Below the pieces are notes generated by a model, which saw only the letters and a list, made by a program, of their open reading frames with translations, did no database searches and was not told the DNA's origin. A DNA stretch of 35,784 nucleotides from Phycisphaerales bacterium (lineage in GTDB: Bacteria > Planctomycetota > Phycisphaerae > UBA1845), in contig JABFSN010000102.1 in assembly GCA_013140575.1 (NCBI GenBank), positions 1 to 35,784 of the forward strand, read 5' to 3'. Positions 21,540 through 29,843 of the stretch are shown in pieces (the stretch's first letter is position 1; every line of letters starts with the position of its first letter). Made by a program: the position numbers and the translations under genes.

Positions 21540-24434
21540 ATGAGCATCTGGGGCGTGGCGTTGACGGCGAGGCGGGCCGAGTGGGATGTCCGCGGCCGGT
21601 CGGCGCTGGCGGACATACACCGGCGTGGGCGATCGTACATTGGCCGGGTGGATGGCGCGTCCATCTACCTTTTTCGAGGGGACCTAAACGCGACCGCGAT
21701 GGAGCGGCTGGCCGTCGAATTGCTGGCCGATCGCGTCACCGACACGTTTCGCGTTTTCGAGGGGATGGCCGCGCCGTTTGATTGCCGAGCCGCGGTCGAG
21801 GTCCACTATCAACCCGGGGTCATGGACCCGGCCGCGGGCAGCACGCTGGCCGCAGCCCGCCGATTGGCGGAAGCGGGGGTGCTGGGGGAGGGCGTTCGAA
21901 TCGACGAGGTTCGAACGGCCCGGCGATTTCACATCGACGGCGTGCGTGACGCGGCCGAATTGGAGTGGTTGGCGCGCGACGTACTATCGAATGGCTGCAT
22001 CGAGACGGCTTACTTGAACGGTCTTGGCCGGTCGGATGCGTTGCCGACCGCATTTCCCGTCGCGCCGGAGCAGCCGTTCGTTCGGCGGACGGTGTCAATT
22101 CGGGAAATGGACGATGCATCGCTCGCGGAGCTGTCCCGCAGGGGGCACTTGTTCCTGTCCTTGGCGGAAATGAAGGCGATACAAGCCCGATTCGCGGCTA
22201 TGGACCGGGATCCGACCGATCTCGAACTCGAGACGTTTGCACAAACTTGGTCGGAACACTGCGTCCACAAGACGTTGAAAAGCGAGATCGTCTATCGCGG
22301 CGAGGATTTCGGGCGGGCCGGGGAGGTCGAGGTCCGGTTCGACAATCTATTGAAATCGACGATCGTGGAAGCGACGCGGCGATTGAATCGCGACTGGTGC
22401 CTGTCGGTTTTTCAGGACAACGCGGGAATCATCGCGTTCGACGACGACTATGGCATCGCGTTCAAGGTCGAGACGCACAATCACCCGTCGGCCATCGAGC
22501 CCTACGGCGGGGCGGCGACGGGCGTCGGCGGCTGCATCCGCGACATCCTCGGTTGCGGATTGGGGGCCAAGCCGGTGGCGTCGACCGACGTGTTCTGCCT
22601 GGCCCCGCCCGATTGGCCGGAAGAACGCGTGCCGGCGGGCGTCCTGCATCCGCGGCGGGTGTTGAACGGAGTGGTCGGCGGGGTGCGCGACTACGGCAAC
22701 CGCATGGGCATTCCGACGGTCAACGGGGCGATTCATTTCGACGAACGCTACCTGGCCAATCCGCTGGTGTTCTGCGGATGCGTGGGTTTGATTCCGCGGG
22801 ACCGGATCGCGAAGTCGCCGCGGGTCGGCGATCGCATCGTGCTGGTCGGCGGTCGAACGGGGCGCGACGGAATTCATGGGGCGACGTTCTCGTCGGCCGA
22901 ATTGACCGACACGCACGCCGACGAATTCGCCCACGCGGTGCAGATCGGCAACGCCATCGAGGAGAAGAAGGTGCTGGATGCGATTTTGGCCGCCCGCGAT
23001 CACGCGTCGGGCTGCCTGTTCAGCGCCATTACCGATTGCGGCGCGGGCGGATTGAGCAGCGCGGTCGGGGAAATGGCCGAAACGCTGGGGGCCGATGTCG
23101 ATCTCGAACGCGTGCCGTTGAAATACGCCGGACTGCGTTACGATGAAATCTGGATTTCGGAAGCGCAGGAGCGCATGGTGCTGGCCGTCGGCGAATCGCG
23201 ATTGAATGAATTGTTGGCCGTGTTTCGCGCGGAGGGCGTCGAGGCCACGGTGATCGGGACGTTCCGTGGCGACCGTGTGTTGCGGGTGCGTTATCGGGGA
23301 ACGGTAGTCGGGGAATTGGACACGGCGTTTCTGCATCATGGATTGCCGCGTACCGTGCGACGGGCGGAATGGAGGCGACCGGCGGTTCAAACCAAGTCGT
23401 CCGCGCCCCCGCGCGGCGACGTGTCCATCGGTGACCGGCTGTTGACGCGGTTGGGCGACTGGAACGTGGCGTCAAAAGCATGGGTCATCCGCCAATACGA
23501 TCACGAGGTGCAGGGCGGCAGCGTGGTGAAGCCGCTGGTCGGACCCGGCGAGGGACCGTCGGACGCCGCGGTGCTGCGGCCGCGACTGGACAGCGAACGG
23601 GGTGTGGCCGTCGGATGTGGTTTGTGTCCGCAGGAGGCGTCGGACCCGTACGTGATGGCGGTGCGCGCGGTGGACGAGGCGTTGCGCAACGTCATCTGCG
23701 TGGGCGGCGATCCGGATCGGACGGCCATTCTGGACAACTTCTGTTGGGGCGAAGTGGAGTCGGCCGAATCGCTGGGGGCGCTGGTGCGGGCGTGCGTCGG
23801 GGCCCGCGATGCGGCCGTTGCCTATGGGTTGCCATTCATATCGGGCAAGGACTCGTTGAACAATCAATTCAGCATGTCGGCGGAGGAGGCGAAACGGGTT
23901 GGCCTGCCGGCCCGGTTGTCGATTCCGCCGACGTTGTTGATCAGCGCGATCAGCATCATGGACGACGTGCAACACTGCGTGACGGCCGATCTGAAACGGG
24001 TGGGAAACCGACTGTTCGCGGTGGATGTCGGGTCATGGACGGATCTGGCGGCGGCAGGCGGGGGGCATCGGCGTGTGGCGTCATGGATTCGCGAGGGTCG
24101 GGTGTTGGCGGCGCATGACGTAAATGACGACGGTTTGGCCGTCGCGATTGCGGAGATGTGCATCGGCGGCGATTTCGGGGCGGTCTTGCGACTGGATGGT
24201 TTGAGTTCCGACGGTGACGTGGCGACGGTGTTGTTCGGGGATGGCCGATGGCGGTACCTTCTGGAATGCACGGACGGTCGACCATTGGACGGACCCGGCG
24301 TGATCGGAATCGGCGAGGTGACCGGCGATGCGTGTCTGCGAATCGAAACGAGCGGACGAACGGCGGCCACGGTCACGGTCGATGCCATGCGTCGGGCGTG
24401 GCGGTCGCGGATGGGCGAATCAGGCGGGGCGTAG
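21540..24434 (+). CDS. purL: Phosphoribosylformylglycinamidine synthase, fused PurS-PurL (PurSL)
   Basis: This enzyme converts FGAR, ATP and glutamine-derived ammonia to FGAM, step four of purine synthesis. At 964 aa it exceeds small PurL (~740). The first ~160 residues contain two PurS-like halves: about 20-75, with Y-L-F-R-G-D-L then L-A-V-E-L-L-A-D; and about 84-160, with V-x-Y-Q-P-G-V-M-D-P. These mimic the PurS dimer. The PurL core begins near 185. It has W-S-E-H-C-V-H-K-T (about 237-245), the nucleotide-binding E-T-H-N-H-P-S-A-I-E-P-x-G-G-A-A-T-G-V-G-G (about 311-331), D-C-G-A-G-G-L and the second-half S-G-K-D-S-L-N-N-Q. The glutaminase is separate (purQ, next gene). The start at 21540 lacks a clear ribosome-binding site. 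Confidence 0.95.
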   Translation: MSIWGVALTARRAEWDVRGRSALADIHRRGRSYIGRVDGASIYLFRGDLNATAMERLAVELLADRVTDTFRVFEGMAAPFDCRAAVEVHYQPGVMDPAAGSTLAAARRLAEAGVLGEGVRIDEVRTARRFHIDGVRDAAELEWLARDVLSNGCIETAYLNGLGRSDALPTAFPVAPEQPFVRRTVSIREMDDASLAELSRRGHLFLSLAEMKAIQARFAAMDRDPTDLELETFAQTWSEHCVHKTLKSEIVYRGEDFGRAGEVEVRFDNLLKSTIVEATRRLNRDWCLSVFQDNAGIIAFDDDYGIAFKVETHNHPSAIEPYGGAATGVGGCIRDILGCGLGAKPVASTDVFCLAPPDWPEERVPAGVLHPRRVLNGVVGGVRDYGNRMGIPTVNGAIHFDERYLANPLVFCGCVGLIPRDRIAKSPRVGDRIVLVGGRTGRDGIHGATFSSAELTDTHADEFAHAVQIGNAIEEKKVLDAILAARDHASGCLFSAITDCGAGGLSSAVGEMAETLGADVDLERVPLKYAGLRYDEIWISEAQERMVLAVGESRLNELLAVFRAEGVEATVIGTFRGDRVLRVRYRGTVVGELDTAFLHHGLPRTVRRAEWRRPAVQTKSSAPPRGDVSIGDRLLTRLGDWNVASKAWVIRQYDHEVQGGSVVKPLVGPGEGPSDAAVLRPRLDSERGVAVGCGLCPQEASDPYVMAVRAVDEALRNVICVGGDPDRTAILDNFCWGEVESAESLGALVRACVGARDAAVAYGLPFISGKDSLNNQFSMSAEEAKRVGLPARLSIPPTLLISAISIMDDVQHCVTADLKRVGNRLFAVDVGSWTDLAAAGGGHRRVASWIREGRVLAAHDVNDDGLAVAIAEMCIGGDFGAVLRLDGLSSDGDVATVLFGDGRWRYLLECTDGRPLDGPGVIGIGEVTGDACLRIETSGRTAATVTVDAMRRAWRSRMGESGGA

Positions 24435-24437
24435 CGC

Positions 24438-25208
24438 ATGGCCGCGGTTAATGTGCTGATCGTTCGAGCGCCGGGGACCAATTGTGAATTGGAGACGGCA
24501 TTCGCCTGGCAATTGGTCGGCGCGCGGACGCGAATCGTCCACATCCAGGCGCTGCTCGAAAACCCGGAAATGCTGAACGAGGTGCAGGTGTTGAACGTGG
24601 CCGGCGGATTCTGTTACGGGGATGACATTTCGGCCGGGCGGATCATGGCGACGGAATTGATGCTGGGGTTGTCGGACGCGCTGAAATCGTTCGTCGACGC
24701 GGGCAGACTGGTGCTGGGGATTTGCAACGGGTTCCAGGTGCTGGTCAAGACCGGGTTGTTGCCCGATGGGAATTCGACGGCCACCGGCGTAACGTTGGCG
24801 TTCAACGCGTCAGGCCGATACGAAGACCGTTGGGTGCACATCAAGGCCTGCTCGAATCGATGCCGTTTCGCACCCGCAGACGAGATTCTGTACGTACCCG
24901 TGGCCCACGCCGAGGGCCGCATCGTAATGGACGACCCGTCCGCGCTGGACGCGCTCCGTCGGGGCGGTCACATCGCGTTTCAGTACGTTGACGAACGCGG
25001 GCAATCGGGCGATTTTCCGATCAATCCCAACGGCAGCATGGGGGCGATCGCCGGACTGACGGATCGAACCGGTCAGGTTTTGGGTTTAATGCCGCACCCG
25101 GAACGGCACGTGCATTTCACGCACCATCCGTGCTGGACGCGTCTATCCCGGGATCGGACGCCGGACGGGCTGAAACTGTTCCGGGCGGCGATGGCCGGTT
25201 TGCGATAA
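24438..25208 (+). CDS. purQ: Phosphoribosylformylglycinamidine synthase glutaminase subunit PurQ
   Basis: The 256-aa class I glutamine amidotransferase supplies ammonia to PurSL. The N-terminus has V-L-I-V-R-A-P-G-T-N-C-E-x-E-T, as in PurQ. The nucleophile Cys96 sits in L-G-I-C-N-G-F-Q, and the catalytic His/Glu pair lies in L-M-P-H-P-E-R-H near the C-terminus. Length is normal (220-270). Only three bases separate it from purSL, so the two are co-transcribed and made together as subunits of one complex. Confidence 0.96.
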   Translation: MAAVNVLIVRAPGTNCELETAFAWQLVGARTRIVHIQALLENPEMLNEVQVLNVAGGFCYGDDISAGRIMATELMLGLSDALKSFVDAGRLVLGICNGFQVLVKTGLLPDGNSTATGVTLAFNASGRYEDRWVHIKACSNRCRFAPADEILYVPVAHAEGRIVMDDPSALDALRRGGHIAFQYVDERGQSGDFPINPNGSMGAIAGLTDRTGQVLGLMPHPERHVHFTHHPCWTRLSRDRTPDGLKLFRAAMAGLR

Positions 25209-25252
25209 TCGCACTTGAATGATCGTCGGCGTCGAATTCGGAGACATGGGCT

Positions 25253-25612
25253 GTGGATCGTGCATCGAATTCGATCCCCATCCGGGAGCACGCGCCGGCT
25301 ACGGCGTTATGTCTTGTGTTCGCGGCCGTGCCGATCATCGTTCCGCTCGTGCAACTTCCGGCCGATCGTCCGGCGCGATTCGGCTGGCAGATGTATTCGG
25401 GAATCAAAATCATCCCCCAATTCGAAGTCATCGGGGCCGACGGCGGCATGCGGCCGATCACGCTGACCGATTTTGTGGCCAACGTCCGCGCCGATCTGCG
25501 TTACGACGACGTCCTGCCGAAACATTTGTGCCGAGTTTTGGACGATGCGGCGGCGGTGCGGGCACGTGATCCGATGACGCGGCGCGAAACGGTGATCGAA
25601 TGTCCCCGGTAG
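25253..25612 (+). CDS. Small membrane-anchored protein, partner of the HTTM gene
   Basis: The 119-aa product has one hydrophobic segment (about residues 16-36). A short soluble region follows with R-F-G-W-Q-M-Y-S-G-I and a D-L-R-Y-D-D-V-L-P segment, then a charged C-terminus. I do not recognise a named family. G-W-Q-M-Y-S resembles the loop found in small proteins encoded beside vitamin K-dependent carboxylase-like (HTTM) genes. It uses a GTG start (25253) with a weak purine stretch upstream, about 45 bases after purQ, and its end overlaps the next gene by 13 bases. Function is unknown; the overlap argues for a partner of that protein. Confidence 0.6.
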   Translation: MDRASNSIPIREHAPATALCLVFAAVPIIVPLVQLPADRPARFGWQMYSGIKIIPQFEVIGADGGMRPITLTDFVANVRADLRYDDVLPKHLCRVLDDAAAVRARDPMTRRETVIECPR

Positions 25613-26397
25613 CCGGGTTACGCCGGCGGATGATCGAACGATGCGACGGCGGGCCGCTGGGGCAGGCGCGCTTCGTCGTCGGGTTGGCGGGTGTGCTGGC
25701 CGCCGTCGAGGCTCGCGGAATCCTTCACGAGACGCTGGCGCCGCACATGCTGCGCATGCCGGTTTGGTCGTTCACCGCGACGTGGCCCGCGGGGGCGTAT
25801 GACGCCGTCTGGGGCGTGTGGTTGATCGCGTCCGTCGGAATGACGGTCGGATTGTTTACGCGGGCGTCGTGCCTGCTCGTGACACTCGCGGCGGGTGTCT
25901 ACATTCAGCTTGATCACCAGTTCTATAGCAACCACGCCTACCTGCTGGCCATTCTTGCGTTTCTGTTCACGATGGGCGATGCCGGGGCGGCCTATTCCTG
26001 CGACGCGCTCCGAAACGCGCGCCGCGACGTGCCCGCGTGGCCCGTCGCGCTGTTGAAAATACAGCTGTCGATCGTCTATGCGTTCGCGGCCATTTCCAAG
26101 GTAAACATGGTCTACCTGTCCGGCGCTGTCTTGGCTGCCAACATGATTCACGGCCCGTTGCGACGATTTCCGCAGTTGGTCGATTCGCCGGAATGGATGT
26201 GCGCGGCCGCGTCGGCGTCGATTCTTGTCGAAACGGCGCTGGCGACGGGGCTGTGGATACCACGTTGGCGCAAGCCGTTGATTGTCGGCGGCATCGCGTT
26301 TCATGTCTTGTTGATTATTGTGTTCCCGGCGAACCAGCGCCCCGGGTTGGCCGTATTCACGTTCGAGATGATCGGGCTGTATGTGTTGTTTCGATGA
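25600..26397 (+). CDS. HTTM (horizontally transferred transmembrane) domain protein, carboxylase-like
   Basis: The 265-aa protein has about six to seven membrane spans. It carries features of the HTTM/vitamin K-dependent gamma-carboxylase-like membrane family: R-F-V-V-G at the first span, the G-L-F-T-R-A-S-C turn, D-H-Q-F-Y-S-N-H-A-Y-L-L, and K-I-Q-L-S-I-V-Y-A-F-A-A-I-S-K-V-N, where I-Y-x-x-A-x-x-x-K is typical. Human GGCX carboxylates glutamates, but most bacterial HTTM proteins are uncharacterised and this one has only the membrane part. It overlaps the small upstream gene by 13 bases. A role beyond membrane localisation cannot be given. Confidence 0.75.
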   Translation: MSPVAGLRRRMIERCDGGPLGQARFVVGLAGVLAAVEARGILHETLAPHMLRMPVWSFTATWPAGAYDAVWGVWLIASVGMTVGLFTRASCLLVTLAAGVYIQLDHQFYSNHAYLLAILAFLFTMGDAGAAYSCDALRNARRDVPAWPVALLKIQLSIVYAFAAISKVNMVYLSGAVLAANMIHGPLRRFPQLVDSPEWMCAAASASILVETALATGLWIPRWRKPLIVGGIAFHVLLIIVFPANQRPGLAVFTFEMIGLYVLFR

Positions 26398-26622
26398 CAT
26401 TCGCCGCTATGGGTTCTGCGCGGGCATTGGGGGGTGGACCACAGGACGCCGCCCCACGGGTGACGATGACGCACGACCCCCGCACGCCATGCGCCGTCGG
26501 CGGCATCCCATGCGGTGGCATCCCGAATGGGTCGGGGAAGTGCCATCAGCGCGATCGGATCGCAAAATGAAACGCCGGCCGTCCGATGATGACCTTGCGG
26601 TTCGAGAACATAGGATATCAGC

Positions 26623-27789
26623 GTGACGAAAACAACGACCTGCGCAGTTGCTTGGACGACCTCCTGGATGATGATCGGCGGAGCCGTCGGGTGCGATTCC
26701 GCAACCGTTCACGGTGAAAGCGCCCCGCCGACGGTCAATGGAGCTGCCGCCGTGGCGCCGCAGGAAAAGGAACAGGACGCGATGCCCAACCAGCGTTTTT
26801 CATCGTCGGGCTACGACATTTCGCCGCTCCCGCGGACGACCGTGGCGGAATTGGCCAAGAAACTGGACCCGGAAGCGTACCGGATCACCCAGAAGTCCGT
26901 CACCGAGCGGGCGTTCTGCGGCACGTTGTTGGACAACAAGAAAGACGGGGTCTACACGTGCGTCGTCTGTGGGCTGCCGTTGTTTTCCAGCGCGCACAAA
27001 TTCAATTCGGGAACCGGCTGGCCCAGCTTCTTCCGCGAAGTCGACGCGCAACACGTGGCCCGCAAGGTCGACCGCGGTCACGGAATGGCCCGCACGGAAA
27101 TCAACTGCGCCCGTTGCGGTTCGCATTTGGGTCACGTGTTCGACGACGGTCCCAAGCCGACCGGCGAACGGCATTGCCTGAATTCCGCGTCATTGCGCTT
27201 CCATGAAAACGGGACTGAAATGCCGCCCGAAAGCCGCCCCGCGCAGGATCAAACAAAAACGACCGGTGCGGCCCCATCGGCCGCGGCGGGAACCGCCGTC
27301 TCGAAAACGGAAGTCGCCTATTTCGCCGGCGGTTGTTTCTGGGGACTGGAACATTATTTCCAACAGGGTCCAGGCGTGGTTGACGCGGCCAGCGGCTATA
27401 TGCAGGGAAGTGTAGCCAACCCCACCTACAAGGACGTCTGCGGCGACGGCACCGGCCACGCGGAGACGGTGAAGGTGGTCTACGACCCGTCGCGGATTAC
27501 GTTTCGCCGATTATTGGAAGCGTTTTTCGTGATGCACGATCCGACGCAAGTCAACCGGCAGGGGCCCGATGTCGGCGATCAATACCGATCCGGCATTTGG
27601 TACGTCAACGACGAACAGAAGCGCGAAGCCCAGGCCTACATCGACGAATTGGGCACTTCCGGCCGATTCAAGAGCCGCAAGATCGCGACGCAACTCGAAC
27701 CGGCCGACAAGTTCTTCCCGGCCGAGGACTACCATCAGGACTACGTGGCCAGGACCGGAAACGCCTGCCACGTCCGCAATCCGTGGTGA
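26623..27789 (+). CDS. msrAB: Exported methionine sulfoxide reductase, MsrB-MsrA fusion lipoprotein
   Basis: The 388-aa protein reduces both diastereomers of methionine sulfoxide. It starts at GTG 26623 (AGGA 8 bases upstream) with a lipoprotein signal and lipobox V-G-C (Cys24), so it should act in the periplasm. MsrB comes first (about residues 65-195): zinc CxxC pairs at 113/116 and 162/165, G-T-G-W-P-S-F, and catalytic Cys185 in R-H-C-L-N-S-A-S. A linker of ~35 residues leads to MsrA (about 230-388), with catalytic Cys238 in G-G-C-F-W-G, Y-x-x-G-x-x-x-N-P-T-Y and H-x-Q-D-Y. A terminal Cys (about 383) may resolve the disulfide. Thioredoxin-like electron supply across the membrane would be needed and is not visible here. 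Confidence 0.93.
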   Translation: MTKTTTCAVAWTTSWMMIGGAVGCDSATVHGESAPPTVNGAAAVAPQEKEQDAMPNQRFSSSGYDISPLPRTTVAELAKKLDPEAYRITQKSVTERAFCGTLLDNKKDGVYTCVVCGLPLFSSAHKFNSGTGWPSFFREVDAQHVARKVDRGHGMARTEINCARCGSHLGHVFDDGPKPTGERHCLNSASLRFHENGTEMPPESRPAQDQTKTTGAAPSAAAGTAVSKTEVAYFAGGCFWGLEHYFQQGPGVVDAASGYMQGSVANPTYKDVCGDGTGHAETVKVVYDPSRITFRRLLEAFFVMHDPTQVNRQGPDVGDQYRSGIWYVNDEQKREAQAYIDELGTSGRFKSRKIATQLEPADKFFPAEDYHQDYVARTGNACHVRNPW

Positions 27790-28129
27790 CAACACGAGCG
27801 ATTCGTTTCACGAGTCGGCGGTCGGCGGCGATGTGAACGGAACATCGCCAATAGTTCGTGTAAATCGTCCCGCAGGGACGCGATGAATGTAGCCCAGCAC
27901 TTCAGTGCTGGGATGACGGCCGGTCTTTGATTCCGTTAGTCCCGAAGGGACGGCTGAAGCGGAAGGCAGCGTTTCAGCCGTCCCTTCGGGACTCGGCGTC
28001 ACCCGGACGGTAGCGTTCCCCGCGTTGAAACGCGGGGCTACGTTCAGGCCTGCCTGCGGCCGGCAACCCCCGGAAACGCGAAACACATAGGTGCCAACAT
28101 TTGGCACCGTCTAGAAGCACTGTAGACGT
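27790..28129. repeat. Array of palindromes (REP-like) between msrAB and cheY
   Basis: The 340-base gap contains a dense set of hairpins: CGTCCC-gca-GGGACG (27866-27880); CCCAGCAC-ttca-GTGCTGGG (27893-27912); a perfect 21-bp inverted repeat with a 14-base loop (27938-27958 and 27973-27993); a CCCCGCG hairpin (28018-28037); and GGTGCCAA-cat-TTGGCACC (28090-28108). Several share GCA or GAA loops. The two flanking genes converge here, so the RNA hairpins may also act as bidirectional terminators or 3'-end stabilisers, although no T run follows. There is no gene in this stretch. Confidence 0.7.
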
Positions 28130-28513
28130 TTACGCCGGCGCGGGCGCGGCGGCGGCGCGTTTGACGGTCTGGGCGATCTTCTCGGCAAGGGTCTCCGTGG
28201 AGAACGGTTTGACCACGTAATTGCTGGCCCCGGCCTGTATGGCGGCGATGACCCGGCTCTTCTCCGCTTCCGTCGTGCACATGATGATGGGGAATTTGCG
28301 CCCCTTTTCGCGCAGCGTCTTCAACAGCGTCAGACCGTCCATGTTGGGCATGTTCCAGTCCAGCAGCATCAGATCCGGTTCGACCGATTCGAGTGTTTTC
28401 ATGGCCTCCACGCCGTCGGCCGCCTCGACGATTTCGGTATGGCCCAGTTGACCGAGGATGTTCTTCTGGATGTTGCGGATCGTGCGCGAATCGTCGACTA
28501 GCATGATCTTCAT
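28130..28513 (-). CDS. cheY: CheY-like single-domain response regulator
   Basis: The 127-aa protein is a lone receiver domain. It has the acidic pocket D7-D8, phospho-acceptor Asp52 in L-L-D-W-N-M-P, Thr80/81 in C-T-T, and Lys102 in V-V-K-P-F. It ends with a short Ala/Pro-rich tail and no output domain. Phosphorylated CheY binds the flagellar switch and changes rotation. It is overlapped (ATGA) by cheX upstream, so kinetics of the phosphoryl group are probably controlled by the neighbouring phosphatase. The window lacks the kinase CheA; whether this CheY serves chemotaxis or another Che-like pathway cannot be told from sequence alone. Confidence 0.88.
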   Translation of the reverse strand: MKIMLVDDSRTIRNIQKNILGQLGHTEIVEAADGVEAMKTLESVEPDLMLLDWNMPNMDGLTLLKTLREKGRKFPIIMCTTEAEKSRVIAAIQAGASNYVVKPFSTETLAEKIAQTVKRAAAAPAPA

Positions 28514-28995
28514 GACGCGGCTCCCACGAGAGATTTCTTATCCACCTTCATCGCTACCTCGACACTGAAGCCGCCGAGCGAGCACTGGCACGGTATCATC
28601 AGGCTCGGATGCACCTTGGAATTGAGCACCTCGTGCCCCTGCCCGGTGATCACGCTGGGCAGCGAGATGCTGACGTCAAGACCCTCGAAGTTGGCTTTGG
28701 CGCCGCCGGCCACCATGTTGGCCAGCTCGCCGAGCGCATCGGCGAAATCCGGATGACCGAGGGTCAGTTGGGCGCCCGCGAACTTGGACGCCGTCCCCGT
28801 CGCAACGTCCAATCCGAACGCCAGCACCACGACCCCGCTGGCGTCTCCGGAAAAGCCGATGACGGCCGACACGTCGGCACGGCTTTCGATGGACGACTTT
28901 ACCACCGGCCTCTGGAATTCCACCTCGATGCCCAGCATCGTGCGGAAAACATTGCGGATGGATCCCACGAACGCGTTGACGTACCGAACGTCCAT
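28510..28995 (-). CDS. cheX: CheX-like CheY-P phosphatase
   Basis: The 161-aa protein belongs to the CheC/CheX/FliY phosphatase family. The signature E-x-x-N is present as E90-L-A-N93, in G-E-L-A-N-M-V-A-G-G-A-K, the helix that inserts into the CheY active site. One such helix is seen, as in CheX, not the two of CheC. The N-terminal M-D-V-R-Y-V-N-A-F-V and C-terminal beta strands match the family. It would dephosphorylate the CheY made by the overlapping downstream gene. ATG 28995 is chosen because residues upstream in the longer frame are unrelated to the family, and GGAGG lies 13 bases upstream (slightly long). Confidence 0.8.
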   Translation of the reverse strand: MDVRYVNAFVGSIRNVFRTMLGIEVEFQRPVVKSSIESRADVSAVIGFSGDASGVVVLAFGLDVATGTASKFAGAQLTLGHPDFADALGELANMVAGGAKANFEGLDVSISLPSVITGQGHEVLNSKVHPSLMIPCQCSLGGFSVEVAMKVDKKSLVGAAS

Positions 28996-29147
28996 GTTGT
29001 TCTGCGTGCCTCCATTCGTTGAGCGCCGCGGCGACACCGTCACCGTTGCGCGGCCCATCACCACCGGGCGCCGCGAGGCCATCGCGCGCGGTCGGTGCAA
29101 TGAAACCTGCACGTCAATTGTCGGCTCTTTCGTGCGGCGTGTTGCGA

Positions 29148-29843
29148 TCAGCGCCCGCCGACCGATAACACGCGGCCTGAGGAGCCGGTTTCGACGTCGG
29201 CCTCATTCAGCTGCAATTCGATTTCCCTCCCGTCCACGCGGACGCGAACCGCCGTCCGATCAATGGCCACGACATGGGCCCCGTCGACCGATTGCCCCGG
29301 GGCCACCATCGCTCCGTTGATCACCGCGTACGGATTGGCCGCCCCGCTGATAATGCCGGTGACGCGGAAGCGACCGCTCCATGCGTTTTCGCGTGCGTGT
29401 TTCGTCGCCGCCGGCAATGTTTCGGCGGGCGATTCCTGTACGTCCTCACCGCTTGCCGCCAATTGCGTTGGCGGATTGTTCTCGGCGTCGCCGATCGGCG
29501 ACGTGCGTCCGTCACGGACATCGTCAGACGGTTCGATCGCGGTGGCCGCGGATGGACCAGCCGCCCGATTCACCTCCTCGATCGGCCCGACCGCCGTCGA
29601 AGAGACGGCCAAAACGGCCAACCCCATCGCGACGAGAACCATGACCACGGCGATTCCTTCGGCCGGCGGTCGCGATCGGTGGATGCGTCGAGCGACTTCC
29701 CCTTCGGCCTTCGTCGGCGTGCGTAGGGCGTCGTCCAACATCGTCGCCGGTCGATCGACCGGCCACTGAATTCGAGACGCCGTCGGTGCGGGTTCCTTTT
29801 CACGTTGGGCGGTTCGGCGCAAGGCCTGCTCGATCACGCTCAT
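29148..29843 (-). CDS. GspB-like type II secretion / pilus assembly-associated protein
   Basis: The 231-aa protein has a cytoplasmic N-terminus (about 1-60), a single hydrophobic segment (about 63-85) and a periplasmic region. Its last ~65 residues, with R-V-T-G-I-I-S-G-A-A-N-P-Y-A-V-I-N-G then an x-P-G-Q-x-V and a V-A-I-D-R strand, match the C-terminal domain of GspB (T2SSB). GspB works with the ATPase GspA/ExeA to place secretin channels in the peptidoglycan. The gene follows the ExeA-like ATPase with an ATGA overlap, and AAAGGA lies just before ATG 29843, which settles the start. The partner secretin and other Gsp genes are not in the window. Confidence 0.75.
   Translation of the reverse strand: MSVIEQALRRTAQREKEPAPTASRIQWPVDRPATMLDDALRTPTKAEGEVARRIHRSRPPAEGIAVVMVLVAMGLAVLAVSSTAVGPIEEVNRAAGPSAATAIEPSDDVRDGRTSPIGDAENNPPTQLAASGEDVQESPAETLPAATKHARENAWSGRFRVTGIISGAANPYAVINGAMVAPGQSVDGAHVVAIDRTAVRVRVDGREIELQLNEADVETGSSGRVLSVGGR

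Noticed and set aside
27866-28108. Possible CRISPR array
   Set aside because: The hairpins differ in stem sequence and spacing and there are no regular direct repeats or cas genes.
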